DNA from: Immersiella caudata
Taxonomy: Eukaryota > Ascomycota > Sordariomycetes > Sordariales > Lasiosphaeriaceae
DNA: 64,000 nt
Assembly (NCBI GenBank): GCA_030512335.1
Contig: JAULSU010000001.1
Location: 868,001 to 932,000 of the forward strand
Reading direction: 5' to 3'
The notes under the pieces were generated by a model. It made no database searches. It was not told the DNA's origin and was given only the letters and a program-made list of their open reading frames with translations. Of this stretch, positions 32,586 to 43,110 are shown piece by piece; the stretch's first letter is position 1; each line of letters starts with the position of its first letter. The translations under genes and the position numbers were made by a program.

Positions 32586-34682
32586 TCAAACAATCCTCAA
32601 AGTCTCCCTTTTTGGCCATTTCGAGTGCCAATGTGCGTCCATCTCTTCCACTCTAGAGCGTTTTGCCCTGATACAGCCCACACGCTCGTATGTGAGAGGG
32701 TTCGAACCAGTTTCTGCCTCTCGAACCCTCAAGATCAAGTCAAAGGACTCATGCCATTCACGGTCTCGACTTTGCAGTCGGCAAATCTGAAGACATGTCA
32801 AGCTGTCCCCGACTCGAACCTTTCCAGGCTCATGCTCGTCGAAATCATGCTTACAGTCCACCTGGAATGGCTCCGTGTGGCCATTTCGTTGTATTTCTGG
32901 GCGATGTTTGTCGAAACCCATGTACTGAACCACAGCGGTAGGTCCAGTTATCACGATATATCCGTCAGATACCGCGCCGGTAGGGTCCAAGCCGGCCAGG
33001 GTGACTGAAGCTTCCCGAATGCTAGAGACCTTGCAGGTGCCAGGATAGATATCGTGAGAGGTAGACCCGTTTAGAGCAGCCCACGACCACGACGGACACC
33101 TCTTCTCCCTTGGTCTCATTGTCTCGGAAATCACTGCCGACCATTGCAGTTCCTCGTAGAGCGTACTTCTCCACAGCCCAGCAAGGTACTCTTCCCCGTT
33201 TCGTCGATCCCGTTCCCGCTTCGCGATTCCGGAAAGGGCGGGCAGTTTGTCCGTTTCACGTGTTAGGTGAAGGCCAGAGTAGGCTTGTACAATGAACTTC
33301 CATTGGCTGTCCAGGAACAATCCCCTGTGCAGATTCCGGACGGGCGGTTTGACTCGGGCCAGGTCTTTGTGCTGAGATTTGTCATTGAACTCCAGGAAGG
33401 GACTTGAACCAGGAAAACTCCGGGGCGGGTATGTCTTGGAGCACTGGCAGGATGCTAGCTCAAAGCACTCCCACATCACTTCACCACGCATGAAGTGGAC
33501 GAGACGCGGTGAGAGCAAGCGCTCTTGGAAGCTCCAGGCCCGTTTCAACAATGGAAAGTTCTCCCTGCCGTCCACACGAGCGCTCTTGTTCCAACTCGGG
33601 ATGTGACCTATTTCGAGATCGGTTTCAACAATCACACTGAAAGTACGATTGTAGCGGCCCCGAACATCGATCTTGCAGTGATGCTGATACTCATGGAGAG
33701 GAGGATAGAACCCACCGTCGCCACTGGCCGATGCTGTGGCACAGAGGGTGACAAATGCGTTTCCGTATATATCGGCCATCAAGCTGGACTGCTCTTGCCA
33801 ATCCTCGGTGGAATCTTGAATGATGCAGATAGAATCTATCCATAGAAATCGAATTCCGAGGCGCCTGGTGAAGTCGATAGCATCCTGGAATGTGGCTGGA
33901 AGCAGCCCCCATTCAATGCCCCACATGTTCCTCTCAATGGTCTTCGTGGTCGTCAAGCATGGAGGTCTTGAATCTCCCCAACAGTGGCTGAGGCACGCAT
34001 AGAGTTCCAAGCTGTCCTTAGACTCGACCAGCTTTACAAAAGGCCCTGCAAGAGAGCCGACGTCGATAACTCTCTTTGGCAGTGAGGACGGTATGCTCGG
34101 CAAGCAGTCGTGGCTAGATTCGCAAAGGTCCATCCAGCTCCGGACGTCGTCAATGCAGCTGTCTGGAGTGACTTTTCTCAGCGGCTCCTTCGATATCATT
34201 CCAGAAAACGGTTTGGGGGTTCCTAAAGATACGTACAAAATTCGGGTTAGATGATCCTGCTGAAAGCTCTGGTGAGACTCACCTGGAAGACTGAATATCC
34301 GAAAATCCTTGGATTGGAAGCGAAATTCGTCCGAGAAATATCCACCACTGTGCCACCCAATTCTGCCCCATTGATTTGGGTGTAGCGGGTTCTTCTGCGT
34401 CGAGACGGCGCCTCGTACCTCTCCACATGTCGCCAAGTCATGAGCCAGTGGGAGGATTCGTTTTGCGACGCATACTCTGACCACATTCTCCAGAAACCGA
34501 CACCTGGCACACAGACGTTCTCGAGGCCTTTTGTTGTCAAAAGGTAAACTATACAAGAACCGGCTGATGCTGTCCGGGTCCGAACAGGCTGAACAATTGT
34601 GTGCTGGAAAAAGCTCGTTTAAGATAGCTGGTAGCCGGGTGCGCATTCCCCGTCCGAAACCCATGGCCTTCTGATCATTCAT
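32586..34682 (-). CDS. HET-domain protein, full length, about 678-698 aa
   Basis: A complete frame. The N-terminal 240 residues include a CxxC-type cluster (CSACSD, LCARCRFLE) and WMDLCESSHDCLP. The HET domain begins YACLSHCWG at about residue 225 and continues with TTKTIERNMWGIEWGLLPAT, FQDAIDFTRRLGIRFLWIDS, ICIIQDSTEDWQEQSSLMAD, IYGNAFVTLCATAS and RAWSFQERLLSPR, all standard (PF06985). A 60-bp segment (34223-34282) has perfect intron signals (GTGAGT, TCTAACC, TTTAG) but no stop and a multiple of three, so splicing would remove 20 residues after FSLPG. Its 3' end faces the DUF1996 gene. Probably an allorecognition or immune-type effector. Confidence 0.92.
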   Translation of the reverse strand: MNDQKAMGFGRGMRTRLPAILNELFPAHNCSACSDPDSISRFLYSLPFDNKRPRERLCARCRFLENVVRVCVAKRILPLAHDLATCGEVRGAVSTQKNPLHPNQWGRIGWHSGGYFSDEFRFQSKDFRIFSLPGESHQSFQQDHLTRILYVSLGTPKPFSGMISKEPLRKVTPDSCIDDVRSWMDLCESSHDCLPSIPSSLPKRVIDVGSLAGPFVKLVESKDSLELYACLSHCWGDSRPPCLTTTKTIERNMWGIEWGLLPATFQDAIDFTRRLGIRFLWIDSICIIQDSTEDWQEQSSLMADIYGNAFVTLCATASASGDGGFYPPLHEYQHHCKIDVRGRYNRTFSVIVETDLEIGHIPSWNKSARVDGRENFPLLKRAWSFQERLLSPRLVHFMRGEVMWECFELASCQCSKTYPPRSFPGSSPFLEFNDKSQHKDLARVKPPVRNLHRGLFLDSQWKFIVQAYSGLHLTRETDKLPALSGIAKRERDRRNGEEYLAGLWRSTLYEELQWSAVISETMRPREKRCPSWSWAALNGSTSHDIYPGTCKVSSIREASVTLAGLDPTGAVSDGYIVITGPTAVVQYMGFDKHRPEIQRNGHTEPFQVDCKHDFDEHEPGKVRVGDSLTCLQICRLQSRDREWHESFDLILRVREAETGSNPLTYERVGCIRAKRSRVEEMDAHWHSKWPKRETLRIV

Positions 34683-35360
34683 CTCAGTTCAGGCTTCTAG
34701 TGGCGTTTGTGATGCTGTCATAATAACTCTAGAGGGTGTAAACATGATAAAAGAAAAGCTGAAGGGGATTAGGTTCCTGCGGTCGACGTTGCGACAGAGG
34801 CGGGGTAGTCGTGACTGCCACATTGGGGCTGTGCGACAGTGGCTGAAACCTCCACACGCTGCCTGCAGGCTAGTTCCGATTTGAAGCTAAAATCCTGTTG
34901 GTCGGTCCCGTGGGTTAGGCAGAGTGACATGATAATTTGTGACGAGACCCTTAGGACCGAGAATTGGCCGACATTTCGTACACCGGAGGGGAGAAGAGAA
35001 GAATCTCAATCGCAATTGCGACATTGGGGCTGCACAATCCATGGTGGGTCAACAAAGATGTGTTGTCGAAGGAACTCTGGCATCTCTCACTGTCAAATTT
35101 CGGGTTCGCGGAGGCGGGGATTCCTTCCAATCTCATGCGGGGACGCGGCTGCACAATTGCCCCTGAATGTCAACACCCACCGCAACTCCCTCCCCAAGCA
35201 TCACTGTGATGATGGCCCCACCACGGATACGCAAGGGAAGACAACCTAGGCAATCAAGCATGGCTGGTCCGTCTCAAAAATCGTTCCATCTTCAACCTCG
35301 CCTCGTCATCCGATTACAATATGGCTGGCTTCGATTTTTCGCTTCGCTACCAACGAAATT
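34683..35360. other. Intergenic, nothing recognised
   Basis: This is the upstream region of the HET gene. Two direct copies of a ...TTGGGGCTG(T/C)(G/A)CA motif occur near 34830 and 35020. Confidence 0.35.
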
Positions 35361-35666
35361 ATGCTCCACATCTTTAGATTCTGCGAGCCCACGGATCTTT
35401 TCGCTCTCATCTATACTTTCAGCCCGCTCCACGATGTCTGGCGCAACCACACGGTAGCGTACATCCTGCCCGCTTTGAGGCGTGAGATTCCGCACTTCGA
35501 GGACGCTCTTCTTGCTGTACGTTCCCCGATGATCAACCGGTACACACAGTCACTAACAAATTCATGCCCACAGGCGCACATAACAGTCTGGTTATCTAAG
35601 ACGAATCTGGGCAAACAAAATTCCCTTTTTCATCTGTTATGCTGCGCTGGGGTGAGCAATGGCTGA
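35361..35666 (+). pseudogene. F-box-like protein fragment at the edge of the transposon nest
   Basis: NEIMLHIFRFCEPTDLFALI followed by PLHDVWRNHTVAYIL is an F-box helix pair (SCF ubiquitin-ligase adaptor type). A probable intron (35518-35574, GTACGT...CACAG) leads to AHITVWLSKTNLGKQ. Soon after, the reading is lost and the repeat region begins. No clean start was found upstream. The gene seems to be truncated by, or eroded beside, the transposon island. Confidence 0.5.
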
Positions 35667-35810
35667 TTCGTCCTGAGCTTCCCCTGATTCTTCCCTGAGT
35701 TAGGGTGATCCTATACGCCGCCGCCGCCGCCGCATAGCCTTAGAGGCCCGCTTTTAATCCCCTTAATTAGCTAAAGTTTCCTCCCGATACAAAGTAGATG
35801 ACGCGTAATC

Positions 35811-36069
35811 TGTCAGAAAGAAAGGGGGTTTAGGGGCCTTGGCATTTGGTCAGCGAAGCTAACTAAATGCTTGGCACTGCCTGAACGCCACTTAGCCTCA
35901 GCTATAGTGCTGATGAAGCTGAATCTTACGGCTTTGTCTATAATGGAGGAGGTTCTGGCATTAAGCCAGAACCTCTGCAAGAAGAAGAATAACCTCCAGA
36001 GGTAATGGAATCAAGCTGCTGCAACCCCACATAAATTCTATCAAATCCAGAGTGCAGTGTTTTCTGATA
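35811..36069 (+). repeat. MITE-like repeat, copy 1 (RIP-mutated)
   Basis: It begins TGTCAGAAAGAAAGGGGGTT and ends TTTCTGATA (the cleaner copy at 59611 ends TTTCTGACA), giving a short terminal inverted repeat TGTCAGAAA. It aligns along its length with 59611-59846; many differences are C-to-T or G-to-A in this copy. No coding capacity. Confidence 0.75.
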
Positions 36070-36148
36070 GTAATACAGGGCCTTTCCAGTGCTCTCAGAG
36101 GCTAGAATTTAATAGTTTATTAGATATCTATAAAACTCATTAAAAGTA

Positions 36149-36193
36149 ACGTGCGTTATAAGCGAGCGGCGCATATAAGCGAGCGGCGCACTT
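36149..36193 (+). repeat. Left terminal inverted repeat of the pogo-type element
   Basis: 45 bp starting ACGTGCGTTATAAGCGAGCG. Within it, ATAAGCGAGCGGCGCA occurs twice in tandem, suggesting two binding sites for the transposase DNA-binding domain. Unlike the interior, it is almost unmutated relative to the right end. Confidence 0.95.
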
Positions 36194-37319
36194 CCCCCAA
36201 CCTCATAGCAAGTATCTACAATTATTCCACCACAACACTAGGAAATAACAATAACTGAATCAGAAATGGATGAATCAGACGATTCTGCAGCCTCCTTGCA
36301 GGTGCGCGCATTATGGCCAGGCTTACCGCACACGCCATAACACCGAATCTTCATACGAGACCCCCCTGTACCACCACCACTTTAGCGTGTTTCCTAAGCC
36401 AACTACTCACCCACAGCCTTCTGATCCAGTAAATCCTGTGCCTCTTATACAGTAAGTGATCCTCCAAGCCGTACACGTGTTTTTTTAGCCCTCCGTCGCT
36501 TACTAAGCCCCTTATTAGCCTTTCGTAGTGCGGAGACCTCTGTACGGAGAAGAGCCACCTTGTACATCACAGCCATTGTACCTTTGGCTAATCGATCCAC
36601 AGCTATTAACATAGAGGTTAGAGAGCTGCCCTGATAGTTCGAAATTCGATTTTTAATAAATACTAACTGTGAGGTAGCCTCTCAGGGGTTGTGTGGTGTT
36701 TGGGAGGTCTAAGGTAGTGGTGTGGCTTAGCCTGAGGTTAGGGGTGTTGGGGTTCGAATACGCACATCTAGCTTCGATATTACTCTGTTTAAGTCGTACA
36801 GCATAAGGCCAGCTCCGGTAAAGCCCCCCTGGATATTCTTTTCCGTAATTAAAGCAAAAAACACTTCTTTAAACGAACAGAGAAATTCTAACTTACTGAT
36901 ATAAGTGATACTTATCCGTATCAACTGCTTAATCTGATAGCCGTACGCCTTCTTCAGCGGCCTAAAACAACCAACATCCAAAGGCTAAAGTAGGTGTAAG
37001 GTATGCGGAGGTATATAAAGCGTAATAATATTATATGCCTGGTAATAAGCCTTGAATTCTTCGGAGTGGTGGCTCTCGTGGCTGTTAAGGATTAGAAGCT
37101 GATATTTGCCCTTTATACGAGCTGATATGTGTAAATTGAAATACCAAATCTAATCCATACCTTTCTTATTTATAGTCCAATTATTATCGGTTATTATAAT
37201 ACACTAGGTGGCCGGAAGGTTACATTTTTGATACTAATTGGTAAGATGGTATTGCGCAGTTAAGATGATAAATGGTGGGATGGCCTAGCCCTGAGAATTC
37301 ACCCCTTGGATGACTGTAG

Positions 37320-37805
37320 TGTTACGACCTCTGGCCTGTCAACAGACGGTCGGCAGGGTCGCTAGATAGGATGGGTGGACAGAGAGGAGTAGTGCAGAGG
37401 CAAGTCCTTACAGACAGGGGTTCACTGGTTAATAGTAGTTGTATGTCACTATAAGACAAAGTAACACTCTACGTGTTAGTGTAGTAGGACATAATTAAAG
37501 TTGGTTTAATTAATAAGCGAATACTTATGTGAGGAACAGAAGGTTCCTCACACTATTATAGGTACGATGATAGCTATTTATACTAACTAATGGTAATGTA
37601 ACTTGTACCTCTGCTCTGTTACTTGGTACTCCTTAGGGTAAAGCGATAGAGTAAGTGCTCTGTCGGCTTTTGATGCTCTGTATAAAGTGCACTGAGCTCC
37701 TAGAGCAGGTAGTGTAGGGTTCCCCCACACTGTATTTAATACGGTGGTGCCTGCAGGGATATGTCGGCCCGTTCCAGCCATAAGGGTAGCCCACAGGTTG
37801 TCACA
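37320..37805 (-). repeat. 3' LTR (RIP-mutated)
   Basis: 486 bp. It lies beside the polypurine tract, which fixes it as the 3' LTR of a minus-strand element. It is near-identical in length to the 5' LTR and enriched in A/T relative to the solo LTR. Confidence 0.93.
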
Positions 37806-37989
37806 CAATTCCCCCTCTTCTTACTTCTTTTTCCATAAAGAATACTATAAGTAATTTTCCTCCTATAACACTGTTATTATACCTGTTAATGCGATTAAGA
37901 AATAACAAAGGAAACCTTATCTTCTATCTACCAAGCGCCACTGTAAAACCGTTCTTTTTATTTATATATTTGGTATTGTTATACCTGTT

Positions 37990-38400
37990 TGTTACTTGCG
38001 TTATAAGACCTTTAACCTTGAATATAAGGTGGCTAGTAAAAGTAAGTCCTGTAAGAATTACTTAAGTGCTGTTTCTTTATCTTATAACGTTTATAGGAAT
38101 AACCTGTTAGTACTACAGGTGGTTTTTAAAGAGAAGAAGCGTTTAAATAAAGAAAAGAGGGAGACCCTGTCAAAGCTCTTTTATCTAGAGGCCTAGTCAC
38201 AGGCTTTTAAAGCTCGCACTAATAAGCTCTTTAATTATAAGATCGAGATTTTTAAAGAGGAGGATCGCCAGGCTTATCTTTCTTAGTTAGGTGGTACTCC
38301 GGTCGTTCCTTAGGGTAACGCTTCTAAGGCTTAATTCGACTAGGAGGGCTTTTTAATTAGTGATATAACTACAGGGTCACCGTAACTGGTGATAACCGCT
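37990..38400 (+). pseudogene. Antisense open frame between pol and 3' LTR, RIP-decayed
   Basis: On the plus strand, opposite to gag-pol, one frame reads LEYKVASKSKSCKNYL, then FKEKKRLNKEKRETLSKLFY, then QAFKARTNKLFNYK, then KEEDRQAYL and LGGTPVVP, FLISDITTG. It is a charged, coiled-coil-like protein. All interrupting stops are explained by CAG/CAA-to-TAG/TAA or TGG-to-TAG. No family is recognised. It may extend in the same frame toward 39027, where a hydrophobic stretch (LLAAILAAIGVLGGGSILL) occurs, but real breaks lie between. Confidence 0.55.
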
Positions 38401-38459
38401 TCTTAAGGTGGGTTATCACTTTTTTACTTCAGTCCGGTGTTAACAGTCGTTTAGATACA

Positions 38460-39030
38460 TTCTGGGGAAGGTAGGCCGGCTACTAGTGACTCGGGGCGAT
38501 CGTTCCGATCGCCCCTTGTGGTTTTTTTTTGGGTGTTTTTTTGTGTGCATATCACTGTAACCATTTTGTAATTAGCGAAGTTTTAGCGCGCGCCGTCAAG
38601 GCCGCGCCGCGCGGTTCTTCGAACCGCGTTTCTTCTCCAGGCAGGCGAACAAAAAGGAGAAAAAAAGACGATATCGGCGATTTCACCACGAGTTGCACCC
38701 GCGAATGGCTTGAGTGACCTCTCCTCCCTTTGATCGGAGGAAGAAGTAATAGTCCCCGGTCCTTTTTCTTAGTTATTCCTACTCGGTTATCCCTACTTGG
38801 TTGTTCCTACTTGGTTATTCCTACTCGGTTATCCCTACTCGGTTACGTGCCTCCTTCCAGGTCAGTCCTCGTTTTCACACGTTAGTCCCACGCGTGCTCC
38901 TTCGATCGGAGAAGGAGCTACCTTACTGGCGGCCATACTGGCCGCCATCGGCGTTCTTGGGGGTGGTTCTATTCTTTTGTGCCCTGAGTCTTATGGTGCA
39001 TCACCGCACCTGTTCACTAGGGGCTAAGGA
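38460..39030 (+). repeat. GC-rich island with a cluster of short perfect hairpins inside the retroelement
   Basis: In AT-rich RIP-mutated surroundings this segment is GC-rich and little mutated. Perfect hairpins with 3-nt loops: 38493-38515 (10-bp stem GGGGCGATCG, loop TTC), 38610-38628 (8-bp stem CGCGGTTC, loop TTC) and 38928-38946 (8-bp stem GGCGGCCA, loop TAC). A weaker one lies near 38899-38919 (CTCCTT...AAGGAG). A 14-bp minisatellite lies between them. Confidence 0.7.
38773..38842 (+). repeat. 14-bp minisatellite, five copies
   Basis: Five head-to-tail copies of TTATTCCTACTCGG-type units (38773-38786 and onward) differing at only a few C/T or A/G positions. Confidence 0.93.
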
Positions 39031-39064
39031 TTATAGTAATAAAGGTAAGTTATAATAATAAAAT

Positions 39065-39181
39065 GGTCTGTTAACACAGTGGTTAGTGTGCTTACCCTTT
39101 GTTATCCTTTGTAAATAAGCTAGATATATTTATAAAAGGTCGGCTGGTGGGAGGTTATAGGTTTAAATCCCACATAGGCTA
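39065..39181 (+). pseudogene. RIP-mutated tRNA-like sequence with intron
   Basis: A cloverleaf can be drawn: acceptor GGTCTGT/ATAGGCT, D-stem ACAC/GTGT, anticodon stem CTTAC/GTGGG, T-loop TTTAAAT (expected TTCGAAT) with ATAGG/CCCAC stem. The departures from Watson-Crick pairing are C-to-T or G-to-A. Bases between 39096 and 39146 would be the loop plus an intron of about 45 bp. Base 33 is C, so the anticodon (TTT by position) is not certain. It lies within the retroelement, just beyond the hairpin island. Confidence 0.5.
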
Positions 39182-39299
39182 CTACCTTTAACTTACTGTT
39201 TCACCCAGCAGGTGAAGCCACACGTTAAACAGTTCTTTTCGTATGGTTAATAGTGTTATTATAATGCCCTTTACACTGTGGTCCTCTAAGGCTGGTACC

Positions 39300-42200
39300 C
39301 TTTTAACGGTTGTAGTTGGTCTGGATTTTTACGGTGGAATTTCTTAATTAATTTGGGGCAGGAGAGATTATTAACTGGCTTTTAAGAGTTCGACTTAAGG
39401 CTGTAGTCTAGTTATCTGATGAGATAATAAAGTTTACCTTTATAATATTGTAAATCTAGGATTTTTTTAATATTAAAGTCTTCTTTATCAGTATACACTT
39501 TGATTTTCTTCTTAAGCGGGACGTTCCTTAATGCTAGCTTAAGGAGGGAAATGTGAAAAACCTTAATCTGTACCTTTATAAAAGTAGGTAGGTTAAGTTT
39601 ATAATTAGAGGTAGCGATCTTCCTTTTAATAAGGAATGGTCTGAGTTTCTTAAAGTCGAGTTTACAGCTTAGTTATTAGGTGTGTAAATTTCACGAAAAA
39701 AGGTAAACTAAGTCTCCCTCTTAGAGAGTTAGTCCCTTAGCTTTTTTATTATTATAATATCCCTTTATTTATTTGTGGGTGAATTTAAGTTTAGCTTTTA
39801 AGTGGTTATGCAGCTCTTAAAGCCAGTTGGCTTGGACAGCGGCTTAGGGCGCATTTATAGGTGGCCCCCTGTGGAGCTCCGGTTCTTATCTGAAAAATGC
39901 GAAGAATAGGGAGATCTTAGTTGACTTAACAATAGTAATATTATAGGTTATCTGTGCTGTTGGTAACAGCTTAAGCCAGTTATCCTGTTTAAAGTTGATA
40001 AATGCTTAAAGGTATGTTTTAAGGGTCTGGTTCAGGCGTTCTGTTTATCCGTCGGTCTGGGGGTGGAAAGCTATTAACAGTTTACTTTTTACACCTATTT
40101 ATTACATTAATCCTTACTAGAACTTAAAGATAAACAGCTTATCTTGATCGGAAACGATATTATTAGGCTAAAGGTGTTAGAAGATAATATACCGCTTAAA
40201 GAGGTAAGTAAGTTATTTAGCTGTCGTTTGTGTTAAGCATGGCAGAAAATATACCCATTTTATCAGTCTGTTAACAATTACCCAGATGGAGTTATAGCTA
40301 ACATTTGTCACTGGGTCCTTAGAGTTGGGGATCCTAGTGATAAAGTCCATTAAAATAGAACTCTATGGTGTACAGGGGGTTAGAAGTGGTTTAAGAAGCC
40401 TGTAAAGCTTATATCTGCGTGTTTTTATTTGGTTACAGATATCGCAGTTATTAATAACCTCTTCTACCAGTTTTTTCATTCCTGGGAAGGCGTATCCTTA
40501 TTATACTTATGAAAGCGTTTTCACTCTTCCCATATGTCCTTTAACTCTTGCTTCGTGTACTTATTAAATGTACTTTTTCCGCTTTAAGGGTATGTAGATA
40601 TAGGGTTTCCCTTTATAAAAGAGGAGATCACTTGATCGGGGTCCTTTTTTTATTTCTTTTAACAGTTTATTAGCTTTCTTACAGTCTGGGTAAAGTCCTT
40701 TGACTTGGCAGGATGTGCTACAGTACCTGGGGAAGTCCTGCCTCTTTACCTAATAATTATCTTATTACCATTTAATATAGTATTTTTAGCAGGAGTTAGT
40801 AAAGAGTTAAATACTATTGTTAATTTCCCAGTCCGGGTATTAGTTTATAAAAACCTGTGCCTCTTCTAGTATCTAGTTATTTAAAACTTATGGTGTATAT
40901 TCCAGGGTTTTATCGGCTGCTAGAATAAATATTATAACTAGTTTGAGGTCTTTAGCGTTCTCCTGGTGGTTATAGCGACAGCTAAGGGTGTTAGCTTTTC
41001 CGTTTTCCATTCCCTTAACGTAATGGATTTTAAAATAAAATGGTGCTATTAACTCAGCCCATCTTATTTACCGGGGACTAAGTTTCTTCGTTAGGAAATA
41101 GCGTAGGTTATTATAGTTAGATAGGACCTTAACTGGTTCCTCTGTGCCACTAAGGTAAGGAGCTTATTCTGTGAAATACCAGATAATGGCTATTAATTCC
41201 TTATCGTAGATGGGGTATCTTAGTACTGGCCTATAAATCCCTTTTAAAAGGAAGGCTATAGGATGTTAAAGTTTATCGTCACCTATTTAACTTAGCACTC
41301 CTTTATAAGTATAATTAGAGGTATTAGTCTTAACTTAGAAGGGTTTTAAAAAGTCGGGAAGTGCTAACACTAGTGCAGTAGTAAAAGCGCGTTTTAGTTT
41401 ATTAAACGCCTTTTAATATCGTTTAGTCTATATAAATAGCTTTCCTTTACCCGTAAGTTTGTAAAGCGGCTTAACAATCTTAGCAAAGTGTTGTATAAAC
41501 CGTTAATAAAAGTTTATAAAGCTAATAAAAGCCTGAACTCCTATTTATAAAGTGGGTGTTAGCTAGTTTATAACTACCTTGACTTTTAACTTCTGCATCT
41601 TTATCCTTCCGGGTGAGATTCTGAATCCTAGGAAATCAAGTTCCTGGACGTGGAATTAACTTTTATTAGGGTTTACCGTTAAATTAACCTTTTCCAAGGC
41701 GGAGAGGATAAGATAAACATACTTATAATATTCCTTATCTCCTTTTAAGTAGATAAGGATATCGTTAAGATAAATAAACATAAACTTATCGATAAAGGGG
41801 TGGAGAACGTGGTTAATTATGCTTTAGTACGTTACAGGGGCGTTAGTAAGCCTAAAAGGTATCACTTAATATTTATAATAACCTAGGCGTGTTTAAAACG
41901 CGGTCTTCCACTTGTCTCCCGTAGTAATTCGTTTGTAACTAAACGTGTTTAAAGAATTAAACAAAGAGAATCGATCTACTCCGGCGATCTTTTCTCTAAA
42001 CTTATTAATTAAGGGTAATAGGTATCGATTTTTAATGGTAATTTCATTCAGCAAACAGTAATTAACTACTATACGTAGTTTGCCGTCCTTCTTAGGTATA
42101 AACAACACTGGGTAACCCACCAGTGATTAAGACTTCTGGATAAATCCTAAGGCAAGGTTTTCTTTAATATACTCTTAAAGGGCCTTAGCCTGCTAGGGGT

Positions 42201-43110
42201 TAAGGTGGTATATTAGGAAAGATTTTAACTAAACCCCTGGCTTTAGTTCGATCTTATAGTTAAAAGGTCCGTAATCCGGCAAGCGTAATAACTTCTCTCT
42301 AAACACTAAATACTTCCAGTATTCCTTCAGAACCTTAGACAGATTATTTAAAGCCTATTATTACAGCTGGGCATCTTATTATCCTGCTGTCTTCCTTAGT
42401 AGTTATCAACATAACTGCACCTTCTAGTTGTCACCAGATTTATAACCTAAATCGTACAGATCGTCTGTCTTATAAAACTATATTTACAGTAGGGATAGTT
42501 TATTAACCTTAGCGTTTTTTAGGTTATCCTTAGCAGGTACACTATCTGGTTTAACACCTATATTATACCATTTAATATACCCTTATAATATACTAGTTAA
42601 TATAATCTGGTTACTAAAGCCTAGATCCTTAGGTCTTTCCTGTTAGCTGAAACTTAGCTGGCCAGCGTTCCAGTCGATCACAGGGTTGTACTTTTTTAAC
42701 TATAGCTTACTTAGGATTATATTATAGCTAAAAACTGGTAAGATATTAAAGGTTACTTATTATTTGTTGCTATCCACTGTAATTAAAAGTGGTGCCTCGT
42801 AAGTAAGCTTCCTGTTATTATAAGTGTAGAGTTCTCCTTCTTTAAAACAGATTATTGTTTTTTACACTTGTTTTTAGTAAGGGAGTTATTTCTTATTAAC
42901 CAGCTTAAGGTTAATAATATCAGCAGCGCTACCGCTGTTAATTATTACTTATACGTGGAATAGTTTCCCAAACCTATCCGTTACATCCATATAAACAGAC
43001 TAATAGTTCTTTTCCTCCTTAAGGTGGGTTATTATAATAATCCTGTTATTAAGAGGTCTTCTCTAGCTTAGCTGATAAGTGCCTTTTCTTCGTCTTATGG
43101 CTTTTACCAT
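39300..43110 (-). pseudogene. pol of the LTR element: protease, RT, RNase H, integrase, chromodomain-like tail
   Basis: The protease motif reads NSGSAAD (D changed to N) near 42930. RT blocks are GYPVLFIPKKDGKLR (42080-42120), FSLFNSL with D changed to N, and YLNDILIY in place of YxDD at about 41763-41786. The RNase H block is YDKELIAI near 41190. The integrase has an H2C2 finger (HEARVKGHMG...CDIC, 40440-40560), a first Asp in DFITRIP near 40345, and HPQTDG-stop-TERLN near 40045. The tail near 39320-39460 ends KKFHRKNPDQ, like a chromodomain end. Stops and D-to-N changes are all G-to-A/C-to-T. The boundaries are approximate. Confidence 0.88.

Noticed and set aside
38797..39055. Two overlapping plus-strand frames with a hydrophobic stretch
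   Set aside because: They start in the minisatellite and overlap the hairpin island; kept only as a possible tail of the antisense frame, not as a gene.
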